Shown here: in pieces, positions 29,727 through 37,539 of the stretch | How the letters are laid out: every line of letters starts with the position of its first letter | Position numbering within the stretch: position 1 is the stretch's first letter | Origin: Thermoleophilaceae bacterium | GTDB lineage: Bacteria > Actinomycetota > Thermoleophilia > Solirubrobacterales > Thermoleophilaceae | NCBI GenBank assembly: GCA_036378175.1 | Contig: DASUWY010000012.1 | Span: forward strand, 33,382-97,381 | DNA: 64,000 nucleotides | Direction of reading: 5' to 3' | Position numbers and translations under genes: made by a program | The notes under the pieces: generated by a model | Seen by the model: the letters and a program-made list of their open reading frames with translations, nothing else | The model's database searches: none | What the model was told of the DNA's origin: nothing

Positions 29727-30833
29727 GTGGAGCACCGATTCACGGGGCCCCCATACACGATCGGCATAGAGGAAGAGCTGATGATCCTCGACGCCGAGAC
29801 GCTCGACCTATCGAACTCGATCGAGGCGATGCTCGAGGCCGTGGAGGGGGAGAACGGGCAGGTGAAGCCGGAGCTGATGGAGTCCGTCCTCGAGGTGGCC
29901 ACCACTCCCTGCAGGAACACGCAGGAGGCCGGGCGGGAACTGCGCGACCTGCGGGCGCGGGTGGCCGCGCTGGCGCGCGACCGCGGCCTCGCGATCGGTT
30001 CCGCCGGCACGCACCCCTACGCCATGTGGGAGGACCAGCGGATCGTGGCCCGCCCGCGCTATCGCGATCTGGTGGCCGCCCTGCGCTTCGTGGCGCGCCA
30101 GGAGCTCATCTTCGGCGTTCACGTGCACGTAGGCGTGGACGATCCGGACAAGGCCATCCACGTGGCGAACGGCATGCGGGTGCACATGGGGATGCTGCTC
30201 GCGCTCTCGGCGAACTCGCCGTTCTGGCGGGCGGATGCCACCGGCCTCCTCTCCACCCGCACGCCGATCTTCCGCGCCTTCCCGAGGGTGGGCATCCCGC
30301 CCCGCTACAACGACTTCGAGGACTACTCCCGGCGCGTGCAGTTCATGATCGACTCGCGCACGATCGAGGACTACACCTACCTCTGGTACGACGTGCGGCC
30401 TCACCCGAACTTCGGCACCGTGGAGGTGCGGGTGATGGACGCGCAGACGCGCGTGGAGCACACGCTGGCGCTGGCGGCGCTCGTGCAATGCCTCGTGAAG
30501 GAGCTCTCCGAGCACTTCGAGGCGGGCAGGGACCTGTCCCGCTACCCGTACGAGATGCTCGACGAGAACAAGTGGCTGGCCGCGCGGCATGGCCTCGAGG
30601 GAGAGCTCGTGGACCTGCCGGAGACCACGCGGGTGCCCACTCGCGAGCTGGTGCGGCGGGTAGTCGACCGCGTTCGGCCGCACGCCGAGGAGCTCGGCTG
30701 CGTGGACGATCTCGAGGGAATCCACGACCTGCTCGAGAAGGGAAACGGCGCCGCGCGCCAGGTTGTGGTGTTCGAGGCAAACCACGACCTCCGCGAGGTC
30801 ACCCGGGAGATTGTGGAGGCCACGACCGCCTGA
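29727..30833 (+). CDS. Carboxylate-amine ligase, GCS2 family (YbdK-like)
   Basis: 368 residues from GTG 29727; an upstream in-frame ATG (29652) runs through the divergent promoter region. GCS2 features: Y-T-I-G-I-E-E-E-L-M-I-L near 8, V-K-P-E-L-M-E-S-V-L-E near 40, G-T-H-P-Y near 90, F-G-V-H-V-H-V-G near 130, E-V-R-V-M-D near 235. The family includes glutamate-cysteine ligases of actinobacteria (EgtA) and weak GCS enzymes such as YbdK. No egtBCD genes are in the window, so the product is unknown. TACGAT lies 6 nt before the GTG: probable leaderless mRNA. Confidence 0.87.
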   Translation: MEHRFTGPPYTIGIEEELMILDAETLDLSNSIEAMLEAVEGENGQVKPELMESVLEVATTPCRNTQEAGRELRDLRARVAALARDRGLAIGSAGTHPYAMWEDQRIVARPRYRDLVAALRFVARQELIFGVHVHVGVDDPDKAIHVANGMRVHMGMLLALSANSPFWRADATGLLSTRTPIFRAFPRVGIPPRYNDFEDYSRRVQFMIDSRTIEDYTYLWYDVRPHPNFGTVEVRVMDAQTRVEHTLALAALVQCLVKELSEHFEAGRDLSRYPYEMLDENKWLAARHGLEGELVDLPETTRVPTRELVRRVVDRVRPHAEELGCVDDLEGIHDLLEKGNGAARQVVVFEANHDLREVTREIVEATTA

Positions 30834-30857
30834 TCGCAGCGGGGTATCCTCGTCCAA

Positions 30858-31619
30858 GTGAGCGAGCCCGGCCTCTTCGTGGTCTGTAAGAACTGCGGCT
30901 CTGAGGTCAGTCCGTATGTGACGGAGTGCCCTTATTGCGGTCAGCGCGTGCGCAAGCGTGCGCCACGGCTCGATCGCGGGGAGCCGGGCGAGGAGCCGCG
31001 GCGCAAGCGCCGCCAGCGCAAGATGCCCTCGCTCGGGCGGATCCGCCGGGACGAGATCCCCGGGATCGCGCCGGACACGCGGCCCTACGCCACCATGGCG
31101 CTCATCGCCGTTGCGATCGCGGCGAACATCGCCATCGCGACCGGGCAGGTGAGCTACTTCGACCTGGGCGAGGTCCTGCCGGGCCACCACGAGGTGTGGC
31201 GGATGTTCGCGAGCCCGTTCCTGCACGCGAACGCGGGCTACGAGCTGATCACGCTCGGCGGCACCGCGATCTTCGGCACGCTGCTCGAGCGCCGCTTCGG
31301 CTGGCCGGTGCCGATCGTGCTCTTCCTCGCGTGCGGCGCATTCGGCACGTTTGCCGCCGTGAAGCTCGACGAGTTCCACGCCGCGATTGGCGCCAACGGC
31401 GCCGCCCTCGGTCTGCTGTGCGCATGGCTTGTGGACGATCGCCTGGCCGCCCGCCGCGGCGAGGACCGCGGGAACGACATGATCGGCGTGATCGTGATCG
31501 CGGCCGTGCTGCTGCTCGTGCCGATCATGACCGACCAGGCGAGCGCGATCGCCGGGGTGGCGGGCGCGCTGGCGGGCGCCGCGCTCGGCGTGCCGCTGGG
31601 GCTCTTCGTCAGGCGCTGA
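30858..31619 (+). CDS. Rhomboid-fold membrane protein lacking the catalytic Ser/His, with zinc ribbon
   Basis: 253 residues, GTG start, TATCCT 7 nt upstream. N-terminal zinc ribbon C10-x2-C13...C24-x2-C27, a basic linker, then six or so membrane helices in rhomboid order: F-L-H-A-N-A-G-Y-E-L near 121 matches the L1/TM2 'HANxxHL' region and G-T-L-L-E-R-R-F-G near 140 is typical. The catalytic G-x-S-G motif reads G-A-N-G-A-A-L-G-L, with Asn170 in place of Ser, and the TM6 'HxGG' His is absent (A-I-A-G-V-A-G). It should therefore not cleave substrates but may bind or traffic membrane proteins like iRhoms (inference). Confidence 0.85.
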   Translation: MSEPGLFVVCKNCGSEVSPYVTECPYCGQRVRKRAPRLDRGEPGEEPRRKRRQRKMPSLGRIRRDEIPGIAPDTRPYATMALIAVAIAANIAIATGQVSYFDLGEVLPGHHEVWRMFASPFLHANAGYELITLGGTAIFGTLLERRFGWPVPIVLFLACGAFGTFAAVKLDEFHAAIGANGAALGLLCAWLVDDRLAARRGEDRGNDMIGVIVIAAVLLLVPIMTDQASAIAGVAGALAGAALGVPLGLFVRR

Positions 31620-32601
31620 CCGCGATCCGGCCCGGCTCGCCGTCCACGAGGCGACCGATGCGCGTGCCCGGGCCGTGCGGGGCGGCGATCAGCAGGCCGC
31701 CGGACGTCATCGCGTCGCATACCAGCCAGCGGAGCTCTTCCGGCACGTCGGGCGCCCAGTCCACGAATGGCTCAACCCATTCGCGGTTGCGCCGCGTGCC
31801 GCCCGCCACCGGCGGCTCGTCCGAGCACAGCAGGTCGAGCACACCTCCGATCGCGGGAACGGCGCTCGCGTCCAGCTCCGCGGCCACGCCGCTGGCGAGC
31901 GCCATCTCGTGCAGGTGCCCGAGCAGGCCGAAGCCCGTCACGTCGGTCATCGCGCTGGCGCCGGAGGCAAGGGCGGCGGCGTCGCGATTGAGCGTGGTCA
32001 TGACGGCGATCGCCTCCGGCATCAGGGAAGAGTCGCCCCGCTTGGCGGCGGTGGACGCCACGCCGCCTCCCACCGGCTTCGTGAGATAGAGATCGTCGCC
32101 CGCGCGAGCCGTGGAGTTGCGCACGAGCCGATCCGGATGCACCCGACCGGTCACGGCCAGCCCGTACTTCGGCTCCGAGTCGTCAATCGAGTGGCCGCCC
32201 ACGATCGCCACACCGGCCGCTGAGGCGGCCTCCTGCCCGCCGCGCAGGATCTCGCGGAGCACCTCCCCGCCGAGCTCCTCGAGCGAGTACGCCACCAGGT
32301 TGAGTGCCGTGAGCGGCTCGCCACCCATCGCGTAGATGTCCGAGAGCGCGTTGGTGGCGGCGATGCGGCCGAAGTCGAACGGGTCGTCGACGATCGGCGT
32401 GAAGAAGTCGACTGTGGTGAGAATCGCGAGGTCGTCCGACACGCGATAGGCGGCCGCGTCATCGGCGGTGTCCGACCCCACGAGCACGTTCGGGTCGTCC
32501 GGCCGCGGCAGCTCGGCGAGCAGCGGATGGAGCTCCGCCGGCGACAGCTTGCATGCGCAGCCGGCGCCATGAGAGAGGGCGGTGAGCCGGACGGCTTCCA
32601 A
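31609..32601 (-). CDS. selD: Selenide, water dikinase SelD
   Basis: 330 residues from TTG 32601; a GTG at 32622 is the only other credible start. N-terminal L-T-A-L-S-H-G-A-G-C-A-C-K (Cys15, Cys17, Lys18) is the SelD catalytic segment; then V-G-S-D-T-A-D-D-A-A, T-V-D-F-F-T-P-I-V-D-D-P, D-I-Y-A-M-G-G, G-G-H-S-I-D-D, and T-D-V-T-G-F-G-L-L-G-H. It makes selenophosphate from selenide and ATP for Sec-tRNA synthesis and 2-selenouridine. The active site uses Cys, not Sec. A UGA-containing peroxiredoxin gene in the same window (61.5 kb) fits a functional Sec pathway. SelA/SelB/tRNA-Sec are not in the window. Confidence 0.93.
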   Translation of the reverse strand: MEAVRLTALSHGAGCACKLSPAELHPLLAELPRPDDPNVLVGSDTADDAAAYRVSDDLAILTTVDFFTPIVDDPFDFGRIAATNALSDIYAMGGEPLTALNLVAYSLEELGGEVLREILRGGQEAASAAGVAIVGGHSIDDSEPKYGLAVTGRVHPDRLVRNSTARAGDDLYLTKPVGGGVASTAAKRGDSSLMPEAIAVMTTLNRDAAALASGASAMTDVTGFGLLGHLHEMALASGVAAELDASAVPAIGGVLDLLCSDEPPVAGGTRRNREWVEPFVDWAPDVPEELRWLVCDAMTSGGLLIAAPHGPGTRIGRLVDGEPGRIAVSA

Positions 32602-32609
32602 GACATACC

Positions 32610-32616
32610 TATTATC
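32610..32616. promoter_or_regulatory. Shared divergent -10 element between selD and the 112-aa gene
   Basis: On the plus strand TATTAT (32610-32615) stands 7 nt before GTG 32623. On the minus strand GATAAT (complement of 32611-32616) stands 9 nt before the selD TTG at 32601. The two -10 boxes use almost the same seven base pairs in opposite directions, so the polymerases would compete for one site and both mRNAs would be nearly leaderless. Confidence 0.5.
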
Positions 32617-32622
32617 CGCCAC

Positions 32623-32961
32623 GTGCCCGAGCGCCAGTTCACGGAGGCGGAGCTGCACGCCGCGCTCGAGCAGCTCACGCCCGAGCGGTTCGAGCAGTGG
32701 GAGGCGCGGATAGCTCAGATGGCGCCCCAGCTCCAGCGCACGATCGTCCACATCCTCGCCGAGGGCGGCTGGTTCGACGAGCAGCACGACGCGGCTGTGC
32801 TCAAGGCAGCCACCACACCCGATCAGGAAGAGCGGCTCACCGCCGTGAAGACGCTCATGGCGGAGGAGGCGCGCACCGTGATGTTCGTGGGCGTGGCCGT
32901 TGGCTGGGAGCTGGCACGGGAACTTGAAGGGTTCGAGTCCGACGACACAGAAGGAGACTGA
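32623..32961 (+). CDS. Hypothetical helical protein, divergent from selD
   Basis: 112 residues from GTG 32623, chosen because TATTAT lies exactly 7 nt upstream; the longer readings (ATG 32527 or 32569-32571 region) would overlap selD head to head. Helical, charged, with Q-F-T-E-A-E-L-H-A-A-L-E-Q-L and A-Q-M-A-P-Q-L-Q-R-T-I near the start and a weakly hydrophobic V-M-F-V-G-V-A-V-G-W near residue 90. No recognised family. It ends 2 nt before the UPF0173 gene and is likely co-transcribed with it. Confidence 0.65.
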   Translation: MPERQFTEAELHAALEQLTPERFEQWEARIAQMAPQLQRTIVHILAEGGWFDEQHDAAVLKAATTPDQEERLTAVKTLMAEEARTVMFVGVAVGWELARELEGFESDDTEGD

Positions 32962-32963
32962 AG

Positions 32964-33641
32964 ATGGAGATCCGCTTTCTCGGCCACGCCTGCTTCGAGC
33001 TGACCGACGGCGACACGCGCGTGCTGATCGACCCGTTCCTCACGGGCAATCCGAAGGCCGGCGCCGAGGCGTCGGACATGAACCCCACGCACATCTTCCT
33101 CACGCACGGGCACGCGGACCACTACGGCGACATCGAGGACATCGCCAAGCGCACCGGCGCGCAGTGCGTGGCGATGGTCGAGATCGCGGACGAGCTCAGC
33201 GAGAACGGAATCGAGAACGTGGCGGACCCGAACTTCGGCGGCACCGTTGAGTTCGACGGCGGCTGGGTGCGGCTCGTGCCGGCCTGGCACACGTCCACCA
33301 CTCCGAGGGGCACGGCCAACACGCCCGCCGGCCTCGTGGTCAACCTCGGCGGCACGACGGTCTACCACCTGGGCGACACCTGCCTCTTCAGCGATCTCCA
33401 GCTCGTGAAGGAGCGCAGCCCGATCGACGTGGCGATCATGCCGATCGGCGGCCACTACACGATGGACCGCCACGACGCCGTGAAGGCGGCCGAGTGGGTC
33501 GGCGCGGGCACCGTGATCCCGTGCCACTACAACACGTTCCCGCCGATCGAGACCGATGACCAGGCCTTCAAGTCGGACGTGGAGTCGAAGACGTCCTCGA
33601 AGGTCGTGATCCTGCAGCCGGGTGAGAGCCATTCGGTTTAG
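32964..33641 (+). CDS. UPF0173-type metallo-beta-lactamase fold hydrolase
   Basis: 225 residues. First metal motif T-H-G-H-A-D-H near 47-53, H-T-S near 111, G-D-T near 133, and H-Y-N-T-F near 192 as the last metal-site His. Start M-E-I-R-F-L-G-H-A-C-F is the family's standard opening. The ATG has a good AAGGAG site 7 nt upstream. Members are general metal-dependent hydrolases of unknown substrate. The 3' end overlaps the GTG of the next lipoprotein gene by 20 nt. Confidence 0.92.
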   Translation: MEIRFLGHACFELTDGDTRVLIDPFLTGNPKAGAEASDMNPTHIFLTHGHADHYGDIEDIAKRTGAQCVAMVEIADELSENGIENVADPNFGGTVEFDGGWVRLVPAWHTSTTPRGTANTPAGLVVNLGGTTVYHLGDTCLFSDLQLVKERSPIDVAIMPIGGHYTMDRHDAVKAAEWVGAGTVIPCHYNTFPPIETDDQAFKSDVESKTSSKVVILQPGESHSV

Positions 33642-34128
33642 GGCGCTACTGCCGGTGATCGCCGCCGCCGCGCTCGCGGGTTGCGGGAGCGGCGGCGGAG
33701 GCACCCAGACTCAGGCGGCGGTGAGCACGACGCCCACCACGCCGCCGCCGCCGTCCGTCACCGCCACGACGCCGATCGCGACGGCCACCACTCCGACGCA
33801 GACCACCACCTCCCCCGAGCAGCAGCCGGGCGGCGCCGGCGACGAGACGCCGATCTCCACGCAGGCGCTCTTCACGGGCAAGGGCGGCGACATCACGCCG
33901 GCGACGATCAGGGTGCCGCCCTTCATCGCGGTGAAGGTGGTGCTCCACTCGGCCGACGGCCAGGGCTACGGGATCGAGGTGGCACACCACCAGCTGAGCG
34001 TCGACGGCAGCAATCCAACCGCCACGGTCCAGCTCTCCGGCCTGCGTGCCGGCAAGCGCTACACGGTCAACGTGACCGGCGCGCCCGAGACCCTCGCGAT
34101 CGTCGCGAACGCCGAGCCAGGCCCTTAA
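33622..34128 (+). CDS. Small lipoprotein with Thr/Pro-rich linker
   Basis: 168 residues, GTG start. Signal peptide with L-A-G-C lipobox (Cys21), then a Gly and a Thr/Pro linker to about residue 75, then a compact beta-rich domain (P-A-T-I-R-V-P-P-F-I-A-V-K-V-V-L-H-S-A-D-G) resembling the cupredoxin-like/EfeO-like folds without obvious copper ligands. The end is T-V-N-V-T-G-A-P-E-T-L-A-I-V. Likely a surface lipoprotein; function unknown. Translationally coupled to the UPF0173 gene by overlap. Confidence 0.8.
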   Translation: MRAIRFRALLPVIAAAALAGCGSGGGGTQTQAAVSTTPTTPPPPSVTATTPIATATTPTQTTTSPEQQPGGAGDETPISTQALFTGKGGDITPATIRVPPFIAVKVVLHSADGQGYGIEVAHHQLSVDGSNPTATVQLSGLRAGKRYTVNVTGAPETLAIVANAEPGP

Positions 34129-34164
34129 GTTGGCCAGCCAGCCAGGGTCGGGTACGCTTCGCCA

Positions 34165-35076
34165 ATGACCGACAGCGCCACCACCCGCACCGAGCGCGAG
34201 GACTTTCAGGCCACGAGCGATCCGGCCCTCCTCGAATCCGCCGACCGAGGAGACGCCAACCTCCTCAGCTACCGCCAGCTCTACGAGCTGTGGGAGCGCC
34301 AGCAGTGGCGCACGCAGGACATCGATTTCAGCCAGGACCGCGAGGACTGGCAGAACTTCCCCGACGACGAGAAGTTCCAGCGGATGTACGGCCTCTCGTC
34401 GTTCTTCATCGGCGAGCAGAAGGTGGCCGAGGAGCTCGGCCCCATGATGCGCGCGGCGCCCACCGAGGAGATGCGCATCTTCCTCTGCACGCAGATCGCC
34501 GACGAGGCGCGCCACGTGGCGTTCTTCAACCGCTTCTACGAGGAAGTCGGCGTGCTTCAGTCCAGCAACCTTCAGGACCGCCTCAAGGAGACGAGCGCGC
34601 ACCTCAACCCGAAGTTCCACGACCTCTTCGACGACATGCTGCACTCGCGCGTCGACAAGCTCGCGCGCGACCCCGGCGACCTCGAGACGCTGGTGGAGGC
34701 GGTCACGCTGTACCACATGGTGATCGAGGGAATGCTCGCCCTCACCGGCCAGCACTTCATCATCACCTACAACGAGGAGAACGGCACGCTGCCGGGCTTC
34801 GTGGAGGGCTTCAACAACGTGGCCCGCGACGAGCACAGGCACGTGGCATTCGGCGCGCGCTTCCTGCGCGAGATGGCGCAGGCGGACACCAAGTACCTGG
34901 AGGCGATCCAGCGCACGCTGGTGGAGTGCGGTCCCGCCGCCGATGGCGTGCTCACCCCGCCGTGGTACGAGGAGGGCATGGACCTCTTCGGCGTGAGCAT
35001 CGAGGAGACGCGCGAGTTCGCGATGAAGGCTCTCGGGCGCCGGATGAAGGTCATCGGCCTCGCCCCAGTGAGCTGA
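34165..35076 (+). CDS. R2-like ligand-binding oxidase (R2lox)
   Basis: 303 residues in the ferritin-like R2 fold. Metal ligands are in place: Glu84, Glu114 and His117 (D-E-A-R-H), Glu188, Glu223 and His226 (D-E-H-R-H). Val87 (three after Glu84) and Tyr183 (five before Glu188) have the spacing of the Val-Tyr ether cross-link pair of R2lox, as in Rv0233 of M. tuberculosis, rather than class Ic R2. These enzymes carry a heterodinuclear Mn/Fe site and bind a long-chain lipid ligand; the physiological reaction is unknown. TACGCT lies 6 nt before the ATG: leaderless candidate. Confidence 0.9.
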   Translation: MTDSATTRTEREDFQATSDPALLESADRGDANLLSYRQLYELWERQQWRTQDIDFSQDREDWQNFPDDEKFQRMYGLSSFFIGEQKVAEELGPMMRAAPTEEMRIFLCTQIADEARHVAFFNRFYEEVGVLQSSNLQDRLKETSAHLNPKFHDLFDDMLHSRVDKLARDPGDLETLVEAVTLYHMVIEGMLALTGQHFIITYNEENGTLPGFVEGFNNVARDEHRHVAFGARFLREMAQADTKYLEAIQRTLVECGPAADGVLTPPWYEEGMDLFGVSIEETREFAMKALGRRMKVIGLAPVS

Positions 35077-35094
35077 TCCGGTAGCTTCCCGAGC

Positions 35095-35541
35095 GTGGCT
35101 CGGGAGGTCACGTTCGACGGTGACGGGTGCCGGTTCACCCTTGGAGTTCTGCGCTACGAGTTCGGCGAGGACGCGCACGGAGCGGAGGCGAACTGGCTCA
35201 GGGGCGGCGTGCGCGTGGAGCTGAGCGCCACCGGCGCCTTCCGCTGCTCGGTGCCGGTGCTGCTGATGGCTGACGAGCTGGGCTACTTCCGCGATGACCT
35301 CGGGCGCGTGCTCTCGCGGCAGAAGGGGGTGGCCACACTCGACACTGAGGAGGACTGCGTGTCACTCGGCGTCACGGTCGCGCCGAGGCGCTGCACGCTC
35401 GACGGCTACGTGAAGTCGGACGGGTTCGCGATGCTGAGCTTCGAGGACATCACCACAGACGAGGCCTCACTGCGCAATACGCACGGGCAGCTCGTGGAGA
35501 TGGTGCGCGAGTTCCCGGTGAGAGCCAGCGCTGCGGGCTAG
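35095..35541 (+). CDS. Hypothetical protein, beta-rich
   Basis: 148 residues, GTG start with TAGCTT 7 nt upstream. Sequence alternates short hydrophobic strands (F-T-L-G-V-L-R-Y-E-F, V-R-V-E-L-S-A-T-G-A-F, V-A-T-L-D-T-E-E-D) in a way that suggests a beta barrel or sandwich; two Cys are present but no metal motif. Weakly recalls immunity-type or DUF6228-like proteins, not enough to assign. Ends 4 nt into the convergent csaA gene. Confidence 0.65.
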   Translation: MAREVTFDGDGCRFTLGVLRYEFGEDAHGAEANWLRGGVRVELSATGAFRCSVPVLLMADELGYFRDDLGRVLSRQKGVATLDTEEDCVSLGVTVAPRRCTLDGYVKSDGFAMLSFEDITTDEASLRNTHGQLVEMVREFPVRASAAG

Positions 35542-35867
35542 CCGATCCGGTCTCCCGGCTCGACGTCCTCGTCGGGCCTGAGAAGCACCACGCCCTTCTC
35601 CGGGTCGATGGCCCCCATCACGAGAACCTCAGAGTCGAAGGTGGCGATCCGCCGTGGGGGGAAGTTCACCACGCCGATCACGAGCCGGCCTTCGAGCTCC
35701 TCGCGCGAGTAGTGCGTGATCTGTGCGGACGAACGCTTGACGCCCACCTCCGGGCCGAAGTCGATCTCGAGCTTCCAGGCCGGAACGCGCGCCTGCGGGA
35801 AGTCCGACACCGATAGGACGCGGCCCACGCGCATGTCGATGCGCTGGAACTCCTCGAAGGTGGCCAT
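35538..35867 (-). CDS. csaA: CsaA-like tRNA-binding domain protein
   Basis: 109 residues, a single EMAP-II/OB-fold tRNA-binding domain: F-x-x-I-D-M-R-V-G-R-V-L near 7-18, A-W-K-L-E-I-D-F-G near 30, R-S-S-A-Q-I-T near 45, G-V-V-N-F-P-P-R near 64, and a final D-R-I-G. Same fold as the C-terminal domain of many MetRS. The metG in this window lacks that domain, so a trans-acting tRNA-binding role is possible; CsaA has also been called a secretion chaperone. Small size is normal. Confidence 0.92.
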   Translation of the reverse strand: MATFEEFQRIDMRVGRVLSVSDFPQARVPAWKLEIDFGPEVGVKRSSAQITHYSREELEGRLVIGVVNFPPRRIATFDSEVLVMGAIDPEKGVVLLRPDEDVEPGDRIG

Positions 35868-35888
35868 GGCGGCCGGGAGCCTAGTGCT

Positions 35889-37439
35889 CTACTGGCCGGG
35901 CGGCGGCGTGGGCTGCGGCTCGGTGGATGAGGGGTCGCTGTCCGACGGCGGCGGAGGCGGAGTGGAAGAGGGATCGGTGGAAGCCGGCGGAGGCTGCGTG
36001 GGATCGCTCGGCGTGGTGGGCGCGGGCTGGCTGCCCGAGGGCTGCGGCGTGCCGCCCGTGGCCGTGGGATCGGACTCGGTGCCGCTGGGGCCCGTGCTGC
36101 CCTGCTGCGGGAGCGCGACCGTCGAGCCGCCCTGGTCGGTCTGCACCGGAGCCACCGGGGTGGTTGCGGCAGGTGTGGTGGTGGTCGGCGCCGGCGTCGG
36201 CTGTGCGGGGGTCTTCTGCACGGCCGCCTTCTTCGGCTTCGACGCGTGACGGGCCCTGTGCACCGGCGCGGCCACCTGCTGCGGCTCCGCGGCCACCACC
36301 TGCGGCTCCACCTGCGCGGGCTGCGCGGGCACCGAACGGGCAAAGGAGGCCGGATGCGCGGGATGCGATGCGTGCTTCACCTCGACGGCGCCCGCGGTGA
36401 CGATCGCGGCCGCTGCAAGTCCCGCGGCGGCCTTGGTGGCCACGGCGCTCACACCGGCGGAGATCACACCGCCGGCCGTGCTGGATGCCACGGCGCCCGC
36501 GCCTGCGATGCCCGCGCCGCCCACGGCAGCGCCGCCTCCCGCCGCCGCGCCTCCCGCGGCCGCGCTGCTGGCTGCGGCTCCGCCACCGGCGGCGCCGAGC
36601 TTGGCGAGCACGAACTTCTTGATCACAACGAGCCCGCCCACCGGGTAGACCGCCGCCAGCGCCCGGCCGGTGTTGCGTAGCTCGCGCTTGAAGATCTTGC
36701 AGCGCTCGCACGTGCGGACGTGCCGGCGCACCGGAGCGGACGTGCGCGCGATGCCCTCGGCCACCTGGCCGAGCTCGAGCCGCACCTCTGCACATGTGAG
36801 CAGTCGCGCCTCGGCGGCCTCGGCCAGTGACACGCGCGCGCGCACGAGCAGCGACTTGACGCTGGGCACCGTGGTGTCCATTGCCTCGGCGATCTGCTCG
36901 TAGGAGAGAGCGTCGATCTCGCGCAGGAGCAGCGCGGTGCGCTGGGTCTCGGGCAGATCCTGGACGTCGGCCACGATCTGGCGGAACTCCTCGCGCGTGT
37001 GAACGGTGTCCGCCGTGGTGGCGCCGCCGTCGCGCTCGAAGACGTCCATCGAGTCCTGCCCGGCGTGCTGCGGCCGGCGCAGGTGGTTCAGGCAGCGATT
37101 GCGCGCGATGCGGTAGAGCCACGGGCGCGCGTTGATCGGCCGGTCGTCGGCGCAGATCGCGTTGAAGGCGGCGGTGAACACCTCCTGCAGCACGTCCTCG
37201 GCGTCCTCGGTGGAGGCGAGCATGTGGCGGCAGAAGGCGAGCAGGCGCGAGTTGTAGCGATCAACCAGCGCCTCGAAGGCGCCATGGTTGCCGCGACGAG
37301 TCAGCGCGACGAGCTTTTCGTCGCTCTGCAGCCGAAGAAGCGGCGACCGCGCAGCAAGCGCGGGAGTCTGTGTAAGAGCGGAAGCCTCCAAACGATCCCC
37401 TGCGTAGAACAGGCTAGCGATCGAGAAGTAGCGCGTCAC
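35889..37439 (-). CDS. ECF sigma factor fused to zinc anti-sigma-like and Pro/Thr-rich surface region
   Basis: 516 residues, GTG start. Residues about 35-110 are sigma region 2 (F-E-A-L-V-D-R-Y...E-D-V-L-Q-E-V-F); 155-205 are region 4 (L-P-E-T-Q-R-T-A-L-L-L-R-E, Y-E-Q-I-A-E-A-M-D). Then a zf-HC2-like motif, H-V-R-T-C-E-R-C, an Ala/Gly-rich hydrophobic stretch that may cross the membrane (about 265-345), and about 150 residues of Pro, Thr, Gln and Ser. Sigma and anti-sigma parts on one chain would keep the sigma domain at the membrane until released (inference). Target promoters unknown. Confidence 0.85.
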   Translation of the reverse strand: MTRYFSIASLFYAGDRLEASALTQTPALAARSPLLRLQSDEKLVALTRRGNHGAFEALVDRYNSRLLAFCRHMLASTEDAEDVLQEVFTAAFNAICADDRPINARPWLYRIARNRCLNHLRRPQHAGQDSMDVFERDGGATTADTVHTREEFRQIVADVQDLPETQRTALLLREIDALSYEQIAEAMDTTVPSVKSLLVRARVSLAEAAEARLLTCAEVRLELGQVAEGIARTSAPVRRHVRTCERCKIFKRELRNTGRALAAVYPVGGLVVIKKFVLAKLGAAGGGAAASSAAAGGAAAGGGAAVGGAGIAGAGAVASSTAGGVISAGVSAVATKAAAGLAAAAIVTAGAVEVKHASHPAHPASFARSVPAQPAQVEPQVVAAEPQQVAAPVHRARHASKPKKAAVQKTPAQPTPAPTTTTPAATTPVAPVQTDQGGSTVALPQQGSTGPSGTESDPTATGGTPQPSGSQPAPTTPSDPTQPPPASTDPSSTPPPPPSDSDPSSTEPQPTPPPGQ

Positions 37440-37448
37440 TCGGCAGAG

Positions 37449-37480
37449 TTGCGGAACTGCTGAGTTGCGGAATTGCAGGG
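37449..37480. repeat. Left inverted-repeat arm flanking the four-helix-bundle gene
   Basis: Contains TTGCGGAACTGCTGAGTTGC (37449-37468), which matches the reverse complement of 37901-37920 at 19 of 20 positions, followed by GGAATTGCAGGG. The unit TTGCGGAA(C/T)TGC occurs twice here in tandem. Confidence 0.75.
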
Positions 37481-37539
37481 GTGCGAGCAGTTCGGCGCGG
37501 GCCGAGGCGGGGGACGAATTGCGGAGAGCGCTGCCTTAT

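Noticed and set aside
32602..32787. N-terminal extension of SelD
   Set aside because: The extra residues are antisense to the 112-aa gene and lie beyond the family's normal start.
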